NCBI GenBank assembly: GCA_902774655.1
Contig: CACYJD010000026.1
Coordinates: forward strand, 1-7,510
DNA length: 7,510 bases
Reading direction: 5' to 3'
From: an uncultured Erysipelotrichaceae bacterium
Lineage (GTDB): Bacteria > Bacillota_I > Bacilli_A > RFN20 > CAG-826
The position numbers were made by a program, and so were the translations under genes. This document shows, one piece after another, positions 1 through 5,732 of the stretch; the first letter of the stretch is position 1; the number at the start of each line of letters is the position of its first letter. Below the pieces are notes generated by a model, which saw only the letters and a program-made list of their open reading frames with translations, had not been told where the DNA came from and searched no databases.

Positions 1-321
1 ACACACGAAGAAGCTCTAATTAGAGAATGCGCTGAAGAGTGTGGTTTTATCGTTAAAGTAGAGCGATATATTGCTTCAGTTCATGACTACTATAATTTAA
101 TTAAACGTGAGAACCACAATTATTTTTATTTATGTCGAGTTGTAGGTACTTGTGAAAAACACCAAGAGCCTGATGAGATTAAAAGAGTTAAAGGAATTGA
201 TTTCTATCCAATTGACACTGCTATCGAAATGTATAAGAACATGCAAGATGAGCTTGTTGGGAAGATTGTTAAGCAAAGAGAACTACCAATTTTACAAAAA
301 GTCCGCGATATGATAAAGTGA
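1..321 (+). CDS. Nudix hydrolase, C-terminal part (5' end outside window)
   Basis: The first 106 codons in frame 1 read through to a TGA stop. Residues 8-16 of this fragment, RECAEECGF, match the second half of the Nudix box (RE-U-x-EE-x-G-U), which binds the divalent metal and hydrolyses a nucleoside diphosphate linked to another moiety. By motif spacing, the other conserved Glu of the box should lie one codon upstream of the window. The rest has the usual alternating strand and helix pattern with a C-terminal helix (LPILQKVRDMIK). Family membership is well supported, but the substrate cannot be told from this fragment. The stop is 20 nt before the first lipoprotein gene, with no terminator between them, so they are probably co-transcribed. 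Confidence 0.85.
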   Translation, partial: THEEALIRECAEECGFIVKVERYIASVHDYYNLIKRENHNYFYLCRVVGTCEKHQEPDEIKRVKGIDFYPIDTAIEMYKNMQDELVGKIVKQRELPILQKVRDMIK

Positions 322-395
322 GATTATATCGAGGTATTTTTATGAAAAAATTGTATTTACTCCCCCTATTTTCTATTGTTTTAGCAGGTTGTGGT
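321..395 (+). repeat. Direct repeat copy 1: RBS and lipoprotein signal-peptide segment
   Basis: This segment covers the leader, ribosome binding site (GAGG at 331-334), start codon and signal-peptide codons of the first lipoprotein gene. It is repeated 484 bp downstream at 805-879. The first 54 nt differ at two positions only; further mismatches then appear around the lipobox. Confidence 0.9.
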
Positions 396-800
396 GGACC
401 AAAAGAACAAAAAGTAAATTATGATGAGTTCCACGCTAAAGCAACTGAAGCTGCAAAATCTCCTTATGTGTATGCTGATGTTAAAGCGTGGATTGGAACC
501 TTAGAGTACGAAAGATTTAATCCTACTAGCACTGCTAGATTTGGTCAGCATTCCTCAGGATCCTGGATTTATTTAAGTGGAAGTAATCAACTCACTGAAT
601 GGGGAATAGGTAATCTTAATTTCAATAGAGCACATTTAGCGGAAAACGCTGAAGGTGCTGAATATTACTTCTTAGAAGCAGGATATAAATTCGTTAAAAG
701 CGAAGGCAGCTATGTTGCTACCTTTGAAGAAAATGGATTACTCACATCTTTAATTGAAAATGGTAGCTATTACCAAGTTACATACTCTCAATTAATTTAA
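342..800 (+). CDS. Small secreted lipoprotein, function unknown (paralogue of the next gene)
   Basis: The product has 152 residues. MKKLYLLPLFSIVLAGC is a classical lipoprotein signal peptide: KK n-region, hydrophobic core, and lipobox L14-A15-G16-C17. Cys17 should be lipidated by Lgt and the protein anchored outside the membrane after LspA cleavage. The ATG at 342 is chosen over an upstream in-frame GTG at 318, because GAGG at 331-334 is correctly spaced only for 342 and the next gene begins identically. The mature part is about 135 polar residues, with aromatic repeats and a C-terminal ATFEENGLLTSLIENGSYYQVTY stretch shared in pattern with the paralogue. I recognise no enzymatic motif. It is probably a surface lipoprotein of a lineage-specific family; the role is unknown. 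Confidence 0.85.
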   Translation: MKKLYLLPLFSIVLAGCGGPKEQKVNYDEFHAKATEAAKSPYVYADVKAWIGTLEYERFNPTSTARFGQHSSGSWIYLSGSNQLTEWGIGNLNFNRAHLAENAEGAEYYFLEAGYKFVKSEGSYVATFEENGLLTSLIENGSYYQVTYSQLI

Positions 801-804
801 ATTA

Positions 805-879
805 AGATTACATCGAGGTATTTTTATGAAAAAATTGTATTTACTCCCCTTATTTTCTTTACTTTTAGCTGGTTGTGGT
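805..879 (+). repeat. Direct repeat copy 2: RBS and lipoprotein signal-peptide segment
   Basis: Second copy of the leader plus signal-peptide segment at 321-395. The region 805-858 matches 321-374 except at two positions, including the noncoding leader. Leader identity points to duplication of the whole 5' unit rather than selection on the signal peptide alone. Confidence 0.9.
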
Positions 880-1257
880 GATGGATCAGTTTCCTTTAAA
901 GTATTCCATAAAAAAGCTGAAGAAGTACCACAGCATTCGTTTAATACTGCTCATGCTAAATTATACGAAGACAAGAACAATCTAGATGCATTTAGGGAAG
1001 CAACTTTCAAATATGATCCATCTCAATCTCCATCATGGAATTATGATTCAGGTGATAGTTTTCTTGCTTCATATAGATATAACATTGCAAACGAAACCGC
1101 AGCTCGTCAAGTAGATGATGGTTTAAAATATTATGTTTCCGATGATGGTTTCAAAATCGTTTTTGAAGACAATGAAAAGACATTCAACGCTTATGGTTTG
1201 CTCACTTCAACTGTGTATGGCAATGCATTATTTGAATGTACCTACGAAACCGTTTGA
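826..1257 (+). CDS. Small secreted lipoprotein, function unknown (paralogue of the previous gene)
   Basis: The product has 143 residues, beginning MKKLYLLPLFSLLLAGC with lipobox L14-A15-G16-C17. The start is fixed by GAGG at 815-818, spaced as in the preceding gene. After the near-identical signal peptide, the mature protein is diverged from its neighbour. It keeps FHKKAEE (against FHAKATE), a GLKYYVSDDGFK segment (against GAEYYFLEAGYK), and a closing GLLTS-x5-G-x5-TY pattern. The two are therefore paralogues with a fast-evolving middle. The gap from the previous stop is 25 nt and the gene ends in TGA before a hairpin terminator, so it is the last gene of this transcript. No known domain was recognised; function is unknown. 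Confidence 0.85.
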   Translation: MKKLYLLPLFSLLLAGCGDGSVSFKVFHKKAEEVPQHSFNTAHAKLYEDKNNLDAFREATFKYDPSQSPSWNYDSGDSFLASYRYNIANETAARQVDDGLKYYVSDDGFKIVFEDNEKTFNAYGLLTSTVYGNALFECTYETV

Positions 1258-1282
1258 AATAATAGTTACTAACGCAGTCAAT

Positions 1283-1310
1283 AAAGGTGGGCTAGACCCA
1301 CTTTTATATT
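1283..1310 (+). terminator. Rho-independent terminator after the lipoprotein genes
   Basis: AAAGGTGGG (1283-1291) pairs with CCCACTTTT (1297-1305), giving nine base pairs including one G-T, with a five-base loop CTAGA and a T-rich tail. It begins 25 nt after the stop of the second lipoprotein gene and separates that transcript from the hyp operon. Confidence 0.8.
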
Positions 1311-1340
1311 GAATTCTAAGCATAATTAATACTGCTCATA

Positions 1341-1385
1341 CTATAAAATAGTTGATTAAATCGATTATTTTTTATTATTTTATAG
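1341..1385 (+). repeat. Perfect 10-bp inverted repeat in AT-rich intergenic DNA
   Basis: CTATAAAATA (1341-1350) and TATTTTATAG (1376-1385) are exact reverse complements around a 25-nt spacer that contains the small palindrome AATCGATT. It lies 78 nt upstream of hypB. It could be a protein-binding site or a cruciform. Because the DNA is almost all A and T, chance is a real alternative. The remainder of this 150-base intergenic stretch shows no gene. Confidence 0.4.
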
Positions 1386-1424
1386 ACTTTTATATATATT
1401 CGTACATTTTGTTCGTTTTTGCTG

Positions 1425-1453
1425 TTTTAAATAATATTTAATTAAGATATAAT
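1425..1453 (+). promoter_or_regulatory. Putative promoter of the hyp operon
   Basis: TATAAT at 1448-1453 is a perfect -10. Seventeen bases upstream is only a weak -35, TTTTAA (1425-1430, three of six matches). Transcription would start near 1460, about four bases before the hypB ATG at 1464. A weak -35 would be consistent with activator dependence. AT-rich context makes chance -10 matches common, so support is moderate. Confidence 0.5.
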
Positions 1454-1459
1454 ATCTTA
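1443..1459 (+). promoter_or_regulatory. 17-bp palindrome over the -10 of hypB (candidate operator)
   Basis: TAAGATAT, a central A, and ATATCTTA form a perfect 8-1-8 inverted repeat overlapping the TATAAT hexamer. A factor bound here would block RNA polymerase, so it is a candidate repressor site for the operon, for instance one sensing metal or redox state. The regulator is not in the window and the motif matches no operator I can name. Confidence 0.4.
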
Positions 1460-1463
1460 GAAT

Positions 1464-2138
1464 ATGGAATCAGTTAAAATCATTGAAATCAAAAAGAGTG
1501 TCTTCTCCGCTAACGAGATGGACGCTAATGAACTAAGAAAAGAACTCAAGGAGAAGGGAGTCTTTTTACTTAACCTTATGTCTTCTCCAGGAGCAGGTAA
1601 AACTACCACTCTTATCAAATTAATTAACGAACTTAAAAAAGATCTTAAGATCAAAGTCATGGAAGCCGATATCGATAGTGATGTTGACGCTATTAAGATT
1701 AAAGATGCTACTGGGGTAGAATCAATTCAACTCCACACAGGTGGTATGTGTCATCTTGATGCTGAAATGACTAAACAAGGTATTGATGGCTTAAAAGACT
1801 TTGATGTCGACTTAGTCATCTTAGAAAATGTAGGAAACCTCGTATGCCCAGCCGAATTTGATACTGGAGCATGCATGAATATGACCATCCTTTCAGTCCC
1901 TGAAGGTGATGATAAACCACTTAAATACCCACTTATGTATCAAGTATGTAATTTAGTGGTTATTAACAAGATTGACACATTAAGTGTCTTTGATTTCGAT
2001 ATGGATAAAGTTAAAGAAAATATACATATGAGAAATCCAAATGCCGAAATCATTCCTATTTCCGCTAAAACAGGAGAAGGTATTGATAAATTAGCTAACT
2101 TTTTAAAGAGCGAAATTTCTAAATGGAGGAAGATGTAA
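1464..2138 (+). CDS. hypB: Nickel-insertion GTPase HypB
   Basis: The product (224 residues) is a SIMIBI-class GTPase that delivers Ni2+ with HypA, classically to [NiFe]-hydrogenase and in some bacteria to urease. Motifs in order: P-loop SPGAGKTT (41-48), the HTGGMCH segment with C96 and H97, ENVGNLVCP with C128, and the NKID guanine-recognition motif (168-171). C96, H97 and C128 match the G-domain metal site at the dimer interface. The N-terminal CxxCGC nickel motif of E. coli HypB and the His-rich stretches of some homologues are absent, so this is the minimal form. The start fits the family well, yet no Shine-Dalgarno sequence precedes it, and a -10 box ends 10 bases upstream, so the mRNA may be almost leaderless. 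Its TAA overlaps the next ATG by one base. Confidence 0.95.
   Translation: MESVKIIEIKKSVFSANEMDANELRKELKEKGVFLLNLMSSPGAGKTTTLIKLINELKKDLKIKVMEADIDSDVDAIKIKDATGVESIQLHTGGMCHLDAEMTKQGIDGLKDFDVDLVILENVGNLVCPAEFDTGACMNMTILSVPEGDDKPLKYPLMYQVCNLVVINKIDTLSVFDFDMDKVKENIHMRNPNAEIIPISAKTGEGIDKLANFLKSEISKWRKM
2125..2130 (+). promoter_or_regulatory. Ribosome binding site deciding the oxidoreductase start
   Basis: GGAGGA lies inside the last codons of hypB with seven bases to the ATG at 2138. An in-frame ATG at 2123 sits immediately before and partly within this site and cannot use it, so 2138 is the supported start. The TAATG overlap implies translational coupling with hypB. Confidence 0.85.
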
Positions 2139-5104
2139 TGCCAGAAAGTTACAAGAAAAAACCTGAAGAAATCTCTGCAAGTAATCCTGAAATTGTCTCA
2201 AAATTTGAAGGAAACGAAGAAGATTTCGCCAAACACAAAGACTACGCTAAGCTTGGTAGAAGAATTACCGATAACGTAAAGACCAAACTTAGAGGAGTCA
2301 ACTCTAAAGATCCAGAATACTGGGGCTTAAGAGAAGTCCTTACCGAAGATGAAGTTACAGTTGGTTTAACCATGAAACTTCGTAAATGGTATAAGTTTGA
2401 GGACATTTATAAAAATAATAAGAAAAACTTCAATCCAGTAAGATTACAAGAAATTCTTGATTTAATGTCCGTCCACGGTATTGTCGAATACGACTACGGT
2501 GATCACTATACCGATGATGGTCCAGAAAATAAGAATTGGACTGAAGAATATAAAGCACAAGAAAAACGTTATAGAATCTCATTCTTCGTTCCTGGTAGTG
2601 CTGAATTATTCAACTCTTCAGTTGATAGAATTGAAAAAGCACCTCCAGTTGCTAACTTCTTTGAAAGAATGACCTTCTTACCACTTGAAGATATCACCGC
2701 AATGGTTATGCCAGGTGGTATGGGTATCGGTATGCACGTCATCCCAGTTGAAAAAGCTATTTCAAACGAAGCAACTGCTGTTAAATTAGAAAAGATCTCA
2801 TATTGGTTAAAGAAATATGAAGGTCACATCTCCGCTGGTATTTGTTCATGTAGAGCAAGTAGAGCCATGCTTGGAGAAGGATGCGCTGATGATGAAAAAG
2901 ATTGGTGTATCCAATTAGGTGATATGGCTGACTACACCGTTGAGACCGGTCGCGCGCATTATATTACTAAAGAAAAGGCTTTAGAAATCTTAGAAAAAGC
3001 TGAAGAAAACGGTTATGTCCATCAATTAACAAACATTGATGGTGAAGATCACATCTTCGATATTTGTAACTGTAACCCAGAAATTTGTAACGCTCTTAGA
3101 ACAGCACTTTTATACAACACTCCAAATATGGAAAGAAGTGCTTATACAGCAAAAGTTAAAACTGAAAACTGTGTCGCTTGCGGACGCTGCGTTGAAGTTT
3201 GTCCAGCAGGTGCAGTTAAATTAGGTCAAAAACTTTGCACATCAAAAGGACCTATCGAATATCCTAAACAACCATTACCTGATAGATTACATTGGGGTAA
3301 ATATGCTTGGGATGAAAACTATAGAGATACCGCTAGAGTTAATACCTATCCAACAGGTACTGCTCCATGTAAGACAGCCTGTCCAGCTCACGTAGCTGTT
3401 CAAGGTTACTTAAAGATGGCATCTCAAGGTAGATACGAAGAAGCCCTTGCATTAATTAAACGTGAAAACCCATTCCCAGCTGTTTGTGGACGTATTTGTA
3501 ACAAACGCTGCGAAGCAGCATGTACACGTGGAACAATCGACTCTCCAGTCTCAATCGACGCTGTTAAGAAATTCTTAGCAAACAGAGATTTAGATGCAAA
3601 GACAAGATATATTCCTAAGAAAGTCATTTCCAAAGTCGATGGTGAATTCGATCAAAAGATCGCTATCATCGGTGCAGGTCCAGCAGGTCTAAGCTGTGCT
3701 TACTATCTAGCAAGCATGGGTTATAGACCAACAGTATTCGAAAAGAATAAACTTCCTGGTGGTATGATGACTTATGGCATCCCATCTTATAAATTAGAAA
3801 AAGATGTCATCGCTGCTGAAATCGAAGTTATTAAAGAACTCGGCGCCGAAATTAAATGTGGTGTTGAAGTTGGTAAAGATGTCACAATCGCCGACCTCAA
3901 GAAACAAGGCTATAAAGCCTTCTATATCGCTATTGGTTGCCAAGGTGGTAGATTACCTGGTATCGAAAACGAAACAGCAAAAGGTACCGCTGTTGCTGTT
4001 GACTTCTTAAAAGAAGCCTTCGAAAACAACAAACAAAAGATTGACGGTGACTGTGTTGTCGTTGGTGGTGGTAACGTCGCTATCGACTGTGCAAGAACTG
4101 CTCATAGATTTGGTGCTAAGAAAGTATCAATGTATTGCTTAGAAACTAAAGCAACAATGCCTGCTACCAAAGAAGAGATCGAAGAAGCTGAAGAAGAAGG
4201 CATTGAAATCAATGGCGCATGGGGTCCAAAATCCATCGCAGTTGATGAAGCTGGTAACGTTAAAGAAATTACCTTCAAACGTTGCACACGCTTAACAGAT
4301 CCTAAGACTGGTAAATTCGCTCCAGAATATAATGAAGAAGAAACAGTCACTGTTCCAGCTAAGAAGATCGTCTTCGCTATCGGTCAAGCAATTGACTGGG
4401 GTAACCTCCTTAAAGATACAAAAGTCACCTTCTGGCATGGCAATTACCCAATTGCTGATAAGTTCACTTATCAAACAGCTGATGAAGATATCTTCGTTGG
4501 TGGTGACGTCTTTACAGGTCCTAGATTCGTTATTGACGCAATCGCTCAAGGTCACGAAGCTGCTGAATCTCTCAACAGACACGTCCATTGGAACGCTTCA
4601 ATGACTATCGGTAGAGATAGAAGACACTTCGTCGAACTTAATAAGAAAGACATCGTCCTTCCAGATTATGACCACGCTGGTAGACAAGAAGCTGGTATGG
4701 AAACTGGTAAAGAAGACTATAAGATGTCCTTCAAAGATCTACACAAGACCTTAACTGAAGAACAAGTTAAGATTGAAACAAAACGTTGCTTATCTTGTGG
4801 TGCTTCCATCGTTGATCCTAATAAATGTATCGGATGTGGCTTATGCACAACTCGTTGTGAATTCGACGCCATCCATCTCTATAGAGACCATCCACAAAAT
4901 ACCAATATGCGTAAAGCAGAAGATAAAGTCACAGGTTTACTTGGCTATGCCTTAAAACGTGGCATTAAGATTATGCTCCACAGTGGTAGTAAAGAAGCTC
5001 GCGAAATGAGAGCAAAACGTAAAGCCTTTAACAAAGAAAGAAAGGCTTGGAAGAATGAAAAACCACATACCGGTAACGCTCTTCCAGTCCCAGAAAGAAA
5101 ATAA
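2138..5104 (+). CDS. Multi-cluster Fe-S flavoprotein: Cys-rich Fe-S domain fused to GltD-like NAD(P)H oxidoreductase
   Basis: The product has 988 residues, a cytosolic fusion. Residues 1-190 include a possible winged-helix segment (about 70-150). Residues 190-320 carry a Cys-rich domain: CSCR (C236, C238), C249, C257, then ICNCNPEIC (C310, C312, C317), resembling the CYCR/CNCC pattern of some anaerobe ferredoxin-like proteins. Next is a ferredoxin motif C345-x2-C348-x2-C351-x3-C355. A GltD/dihydropyrimidine-dehydrogenase-type Fe-S domain follows (C411, C415, C450, C454, C458, C462), then an FAD site GAGPAG (512-517), a pyridine-nucleotide site GGGNVA (643-648) and a second FAD motif GGD (788-790). 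The C-terminal part has C884/C887 and a ferredoxin motif at C897, C900, C903, C907, then a basic tail. It is about twice the length of GltD or NfnB. It probably moves electrons between NAD(P)H, FAD and ferredoxin-like partners; the substrate is unknown. hypA starts 3 nt after the stop. Confidence 0.85.
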   Translation: MPESYKKKPEEISASNPEIVSKFEGNEEDFAKHKDYAKLGRRITDNVKTKLRGVNSKDPEYWGLREVLTEDEVTVGLTMKLRKWYKFEDIYKNNKKNFNPVRLQEILDLMSVHGIVEYDYGDHYTDDGPENKNWTEEYKAQEKRYRISFFVPGSAELFNSSVDRIEKAPPVANFFERMTFLPLEDITAMVMPGGMGIGMHVIPVEKAISNEATAVKLEKISYWLKKYEGHISAGICSCRASRAMLGEGCADDEKDWCIQLGDMADYTVETGRAHYITKEKALEILEKAEENGYVHQLTNIDGEDHIFDICNCNPEICNALRTALLYNTPNMERSAYTAKVKTENCVACGRCVEVCPAGAVKLGQKLCTSKGPIEYPKQPLPDRLHWGKYAWDENYRDTARVNTYPTGTAPCKTACPAHVAVQGYLKMASQGRYEEALALIKRENPFPAVCGRICNKRCEAACTRGTIDSPVSIDAVKKFLANRDLDAKTRYIPKKVISKVDGEFDQKIAIIGAGPAGLSCAYYLASMGYRPTVFEKNKLPGGMMTYGIPSYKLEKDVIAAEIEVIKELGAEIKCGVEVGKDVTIADLKKQGYKAFYIAIGCQGGRLPGIENETAKGTAVAVDFLKEAFENNKQKIDGDCVVVGGGNVAIDCARTAHRFGAKKVSMYCLETKATMPATKEEIEEAEEEGIEINGAWGPKSIAVDEAGNVKEITFKRCTRLTDPKTGKFAPEYNEEETVTVPAKKIVFAIGQAIDWGNLLKDTKVTFWHGNYPIADKFTYQTADEDIFVGGDVFTGPRFVIDAIAQGHEAAESLNRHVHWNASMTIGRDRRHFVELNKKDIVLPDYDHAGRQEAGMETGKEDYKMSFKDLHKTLTEEQVKIETKRCLSCGASIVDPNKCIGCGLCTTRCEFDAIHLYRDHPQNTNMRKAEDKVTGLLGYALKRGIKIMLHSGSKEAREMRAKRKAFNKERKAWKNEKPHTGNALPVPERK

Positions 5105-5107
5105 TTA

Positions 5108-5506
5108 ATGCACGAACTTGGTATTGTCTTCAATATTATTAAAGAAGTCGATTCCATTGCCGAGCAAAATAAAGTTAAAGAAGTAAAAGAAGTGACTCTT
5201 GAGATCGGTGAGGTCTCAGGAGTCATTCCTACTTATTTAACAGATTGCTGGAAATGGGCTTGTTTACATCGCTCAAAACTCATGAAGAACTGTGAGCTTA
5301 AAGTTATTGAGCTTAAAGCTAAATCCTTCTGTGAAGACTGCGAAACAGCTTATGACACAGTTAAGCATGGTCGTAAGTGCCCTAACTGTGGAAGTGCAAA
5401 GACTTATCTGATTACTGGTAAAGAAACTAATATTAAAGATATTAAAGTCGTTTACGAAGAAGAAGAAAACGTAAACGAAAAAAGTGAATCTAAAACTGAT
5501 AAATAG
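5108..5506 (+). CDS. hypA: Nickel metallochaperone HypA
   Basis: The product has 132 residues. It begins MHE; in HypA the N-terminal amine and His2 coordinate the Ni2+ that is handed on with HypB. The zinc site is two CxxC motifs, C75-E-D-C78 and C91-P-N-C94. EVTLEIGEVSGV near residue 35 is the usual core. The last 15 residues are a charged tail beyond the typical HypA end. The start is three bases after the oxidoreductase stop, with only a weak purine-rich AGAAAG upstream, so it probably depends on translational coupling. HypA and HypB in one operon imply a nickel enzyme in this cell, but not which one; [NiFe]-hydrogenase, urease, CO dehydrogenase and other nickel proteins are possible clients. 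Confidence 0.93.
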   Translation: MHELGIVFNIIKEVDSIAEQNKVKEVKEVTLEIGEVSGVIPTYLTDCWKWACLHRSKLMKNCELKVIELKAKSFCEDCETAYDTVKHGRKCPNCGSAKTYLITGKETNIKDIKVVYEEEENVNEKSESKTDK

Positions 5507-5508
5507 TC

Positions 5509-5537
5509 TTTACAATAGGGATAGTTTTGAGTAAACT
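5509..5537 (+). promoter_or_regulatory. Putative promoter of tRNA-His
   Basis: TTTACA (5509-5514, five of six to the -35 consensus) and TAAACT (5532-5537, four of six to the -10) are separated by exactly 17 bases. Transcription would start near 5544, about five bases before the tRNA. The position right after the hypA stop suggests the tRNA is transcribed independently. Confidence 0.5.
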
Positions 5538-5542
5538 ATTCC
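5519..5542 (+). other. Stem-loop between hypA and tRNA-His
   Basis: GGATAGTTT pairs with AAACTATTCC, nine base pairs with one bulged base around the loop TGAGT. There is no T-run after it, so it is not a standard terminator on the plus strand. It overlaps the proposed tRNA promoter and may protect the hypA mRNA end or be incidental dyad symmetry in promoter DNA. Confidence 0.45.
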
Positions 5543-5548
5543 TCACGT

Positions 5549-5626
5549 GGCGAATATGGTGAAGAGGCCAAACACAACCGGCTGTGAACCGGTCATTCAC
5601 GGGTTCGAATCCCGTTATTCGCCCCA
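5549..5626 (+). tRNA. trnH: tRNA-His (anticodon GTG)
   Basis: All arms fold cleanly. An eight-pair acceptor GGCGAATA/TATTCGCC includes the extra G-1 opposite position 73 that is the identity element of tRNA-His. The D arm is GTG/CAC, the anticodon arm is ACCGG/CCGGT with loop CTGTGAA (anticodon GTG at 5584-5586), the variable loop has five bases, and the T arm is ACGGG/CCCGT with loop TTCGAAT. The CCA end is encoded at 5624-5626. Length is 78 nt including G-1 and CCA. A terminator follows 12 bases later. Confidence 0.97.
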
Positions 5627-5638
5627 ATGTAGGTTAAT

Positions 5639-5676
5639 AGGATTGATACAATTGTGTCGGTCCTTTTATTTTTATT
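5639..5676 (+). terminator. Rho-independent terminator after tRNA-His
   Basis: AGGATTGATAC (5639-5649) pairs with GTGTCGGTCCT (5654-5664) over eleven positions, three of them G-T, with loop AATT. The tail TTTATTTTTATT follows directly. This isolates the tRNA from the downstream fic gene, which has its own promoter. Confidence 0.8.
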
Positions 5677-5681
5677 CGGTA

Positions 5682-5706
5682 AGTTGTCTACTATTTGTGG
5701 ACAACT
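5682..5706 (+). promoter_or_regulatory. Inverted repeat AGTTGTC-N11-GACAACT at the fic promoter (candidate operator)
   Basis: The arms AGTTGTC (5682-5688) and GACAACT (5700-5706) are perfect reverse complements. The right arm contains most of the proposed -35 hexamer, so occupancy would repress transcription. A second copy with the same arms and spacer length lies in the fic coding sequence at 5896-5920. The natural candidate ligand is the BRO-N-like domain of the encoded protein; this is inference. Confidence 0.6.
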
Positions 5707-5726
5707 GAATTTATATATGTTATCAT
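5698..5726 (+). promoter_or_regulatory. Promoter of the fic-acetyltransferase operon, probably leaderless
   Basis: TGGACA (5698-5703) and TATCAT (5721-5726) each match the consensus at five of six positions with the optimal 17-base spacing. The start point expected six to eight bases after the -10 falls on the ATG at 5733. No purine-rich ribosome binding site occurs in the preceding 20 bases, consistent with a leaderless mRNA. Confidence 0.6.
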
Positions 5727-5732
5727 ATTATT

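Noticed and set aside
318..341. Upstream GTG start for the first lipoprotein
   Set aside because: It overlaps the Nudix stop, has no RBS of its own, would place charged residues ahead of the signal peptide, and the paralogous gene starts at the equivalent of 342.
1..1257. Mycoplasma-type code with TGA as tryptophan
   Set aside because: TGA closes the Nudix and second lipoprotein frames at natural ends, and Trp is TGG throughout, so the standard bacterial code fits.
1306..1463. Nickel/cobalt riboswitch or other structured leader upstream of hypB
   Set aside because: The sequence is almost all A and T, has no set of conserved G-rich helices, and the best promoter leaves nearly no transcribed leader.
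1457..1660. Minus-strand open frame opposite hypB, and similar ones opposite the oxidoreductase and acetyltransferase genes
   Set aside because: They are out-of-frame complements of strongly supported genes, show no recognisable domain, and have no convincing start region.
2123..2137. Upstream ATG start for the large oxidoreductase
   Set aside because: The only good RBS (2125-2130) lies just after this ATG and is correctly spaced for the ATG at 2138.
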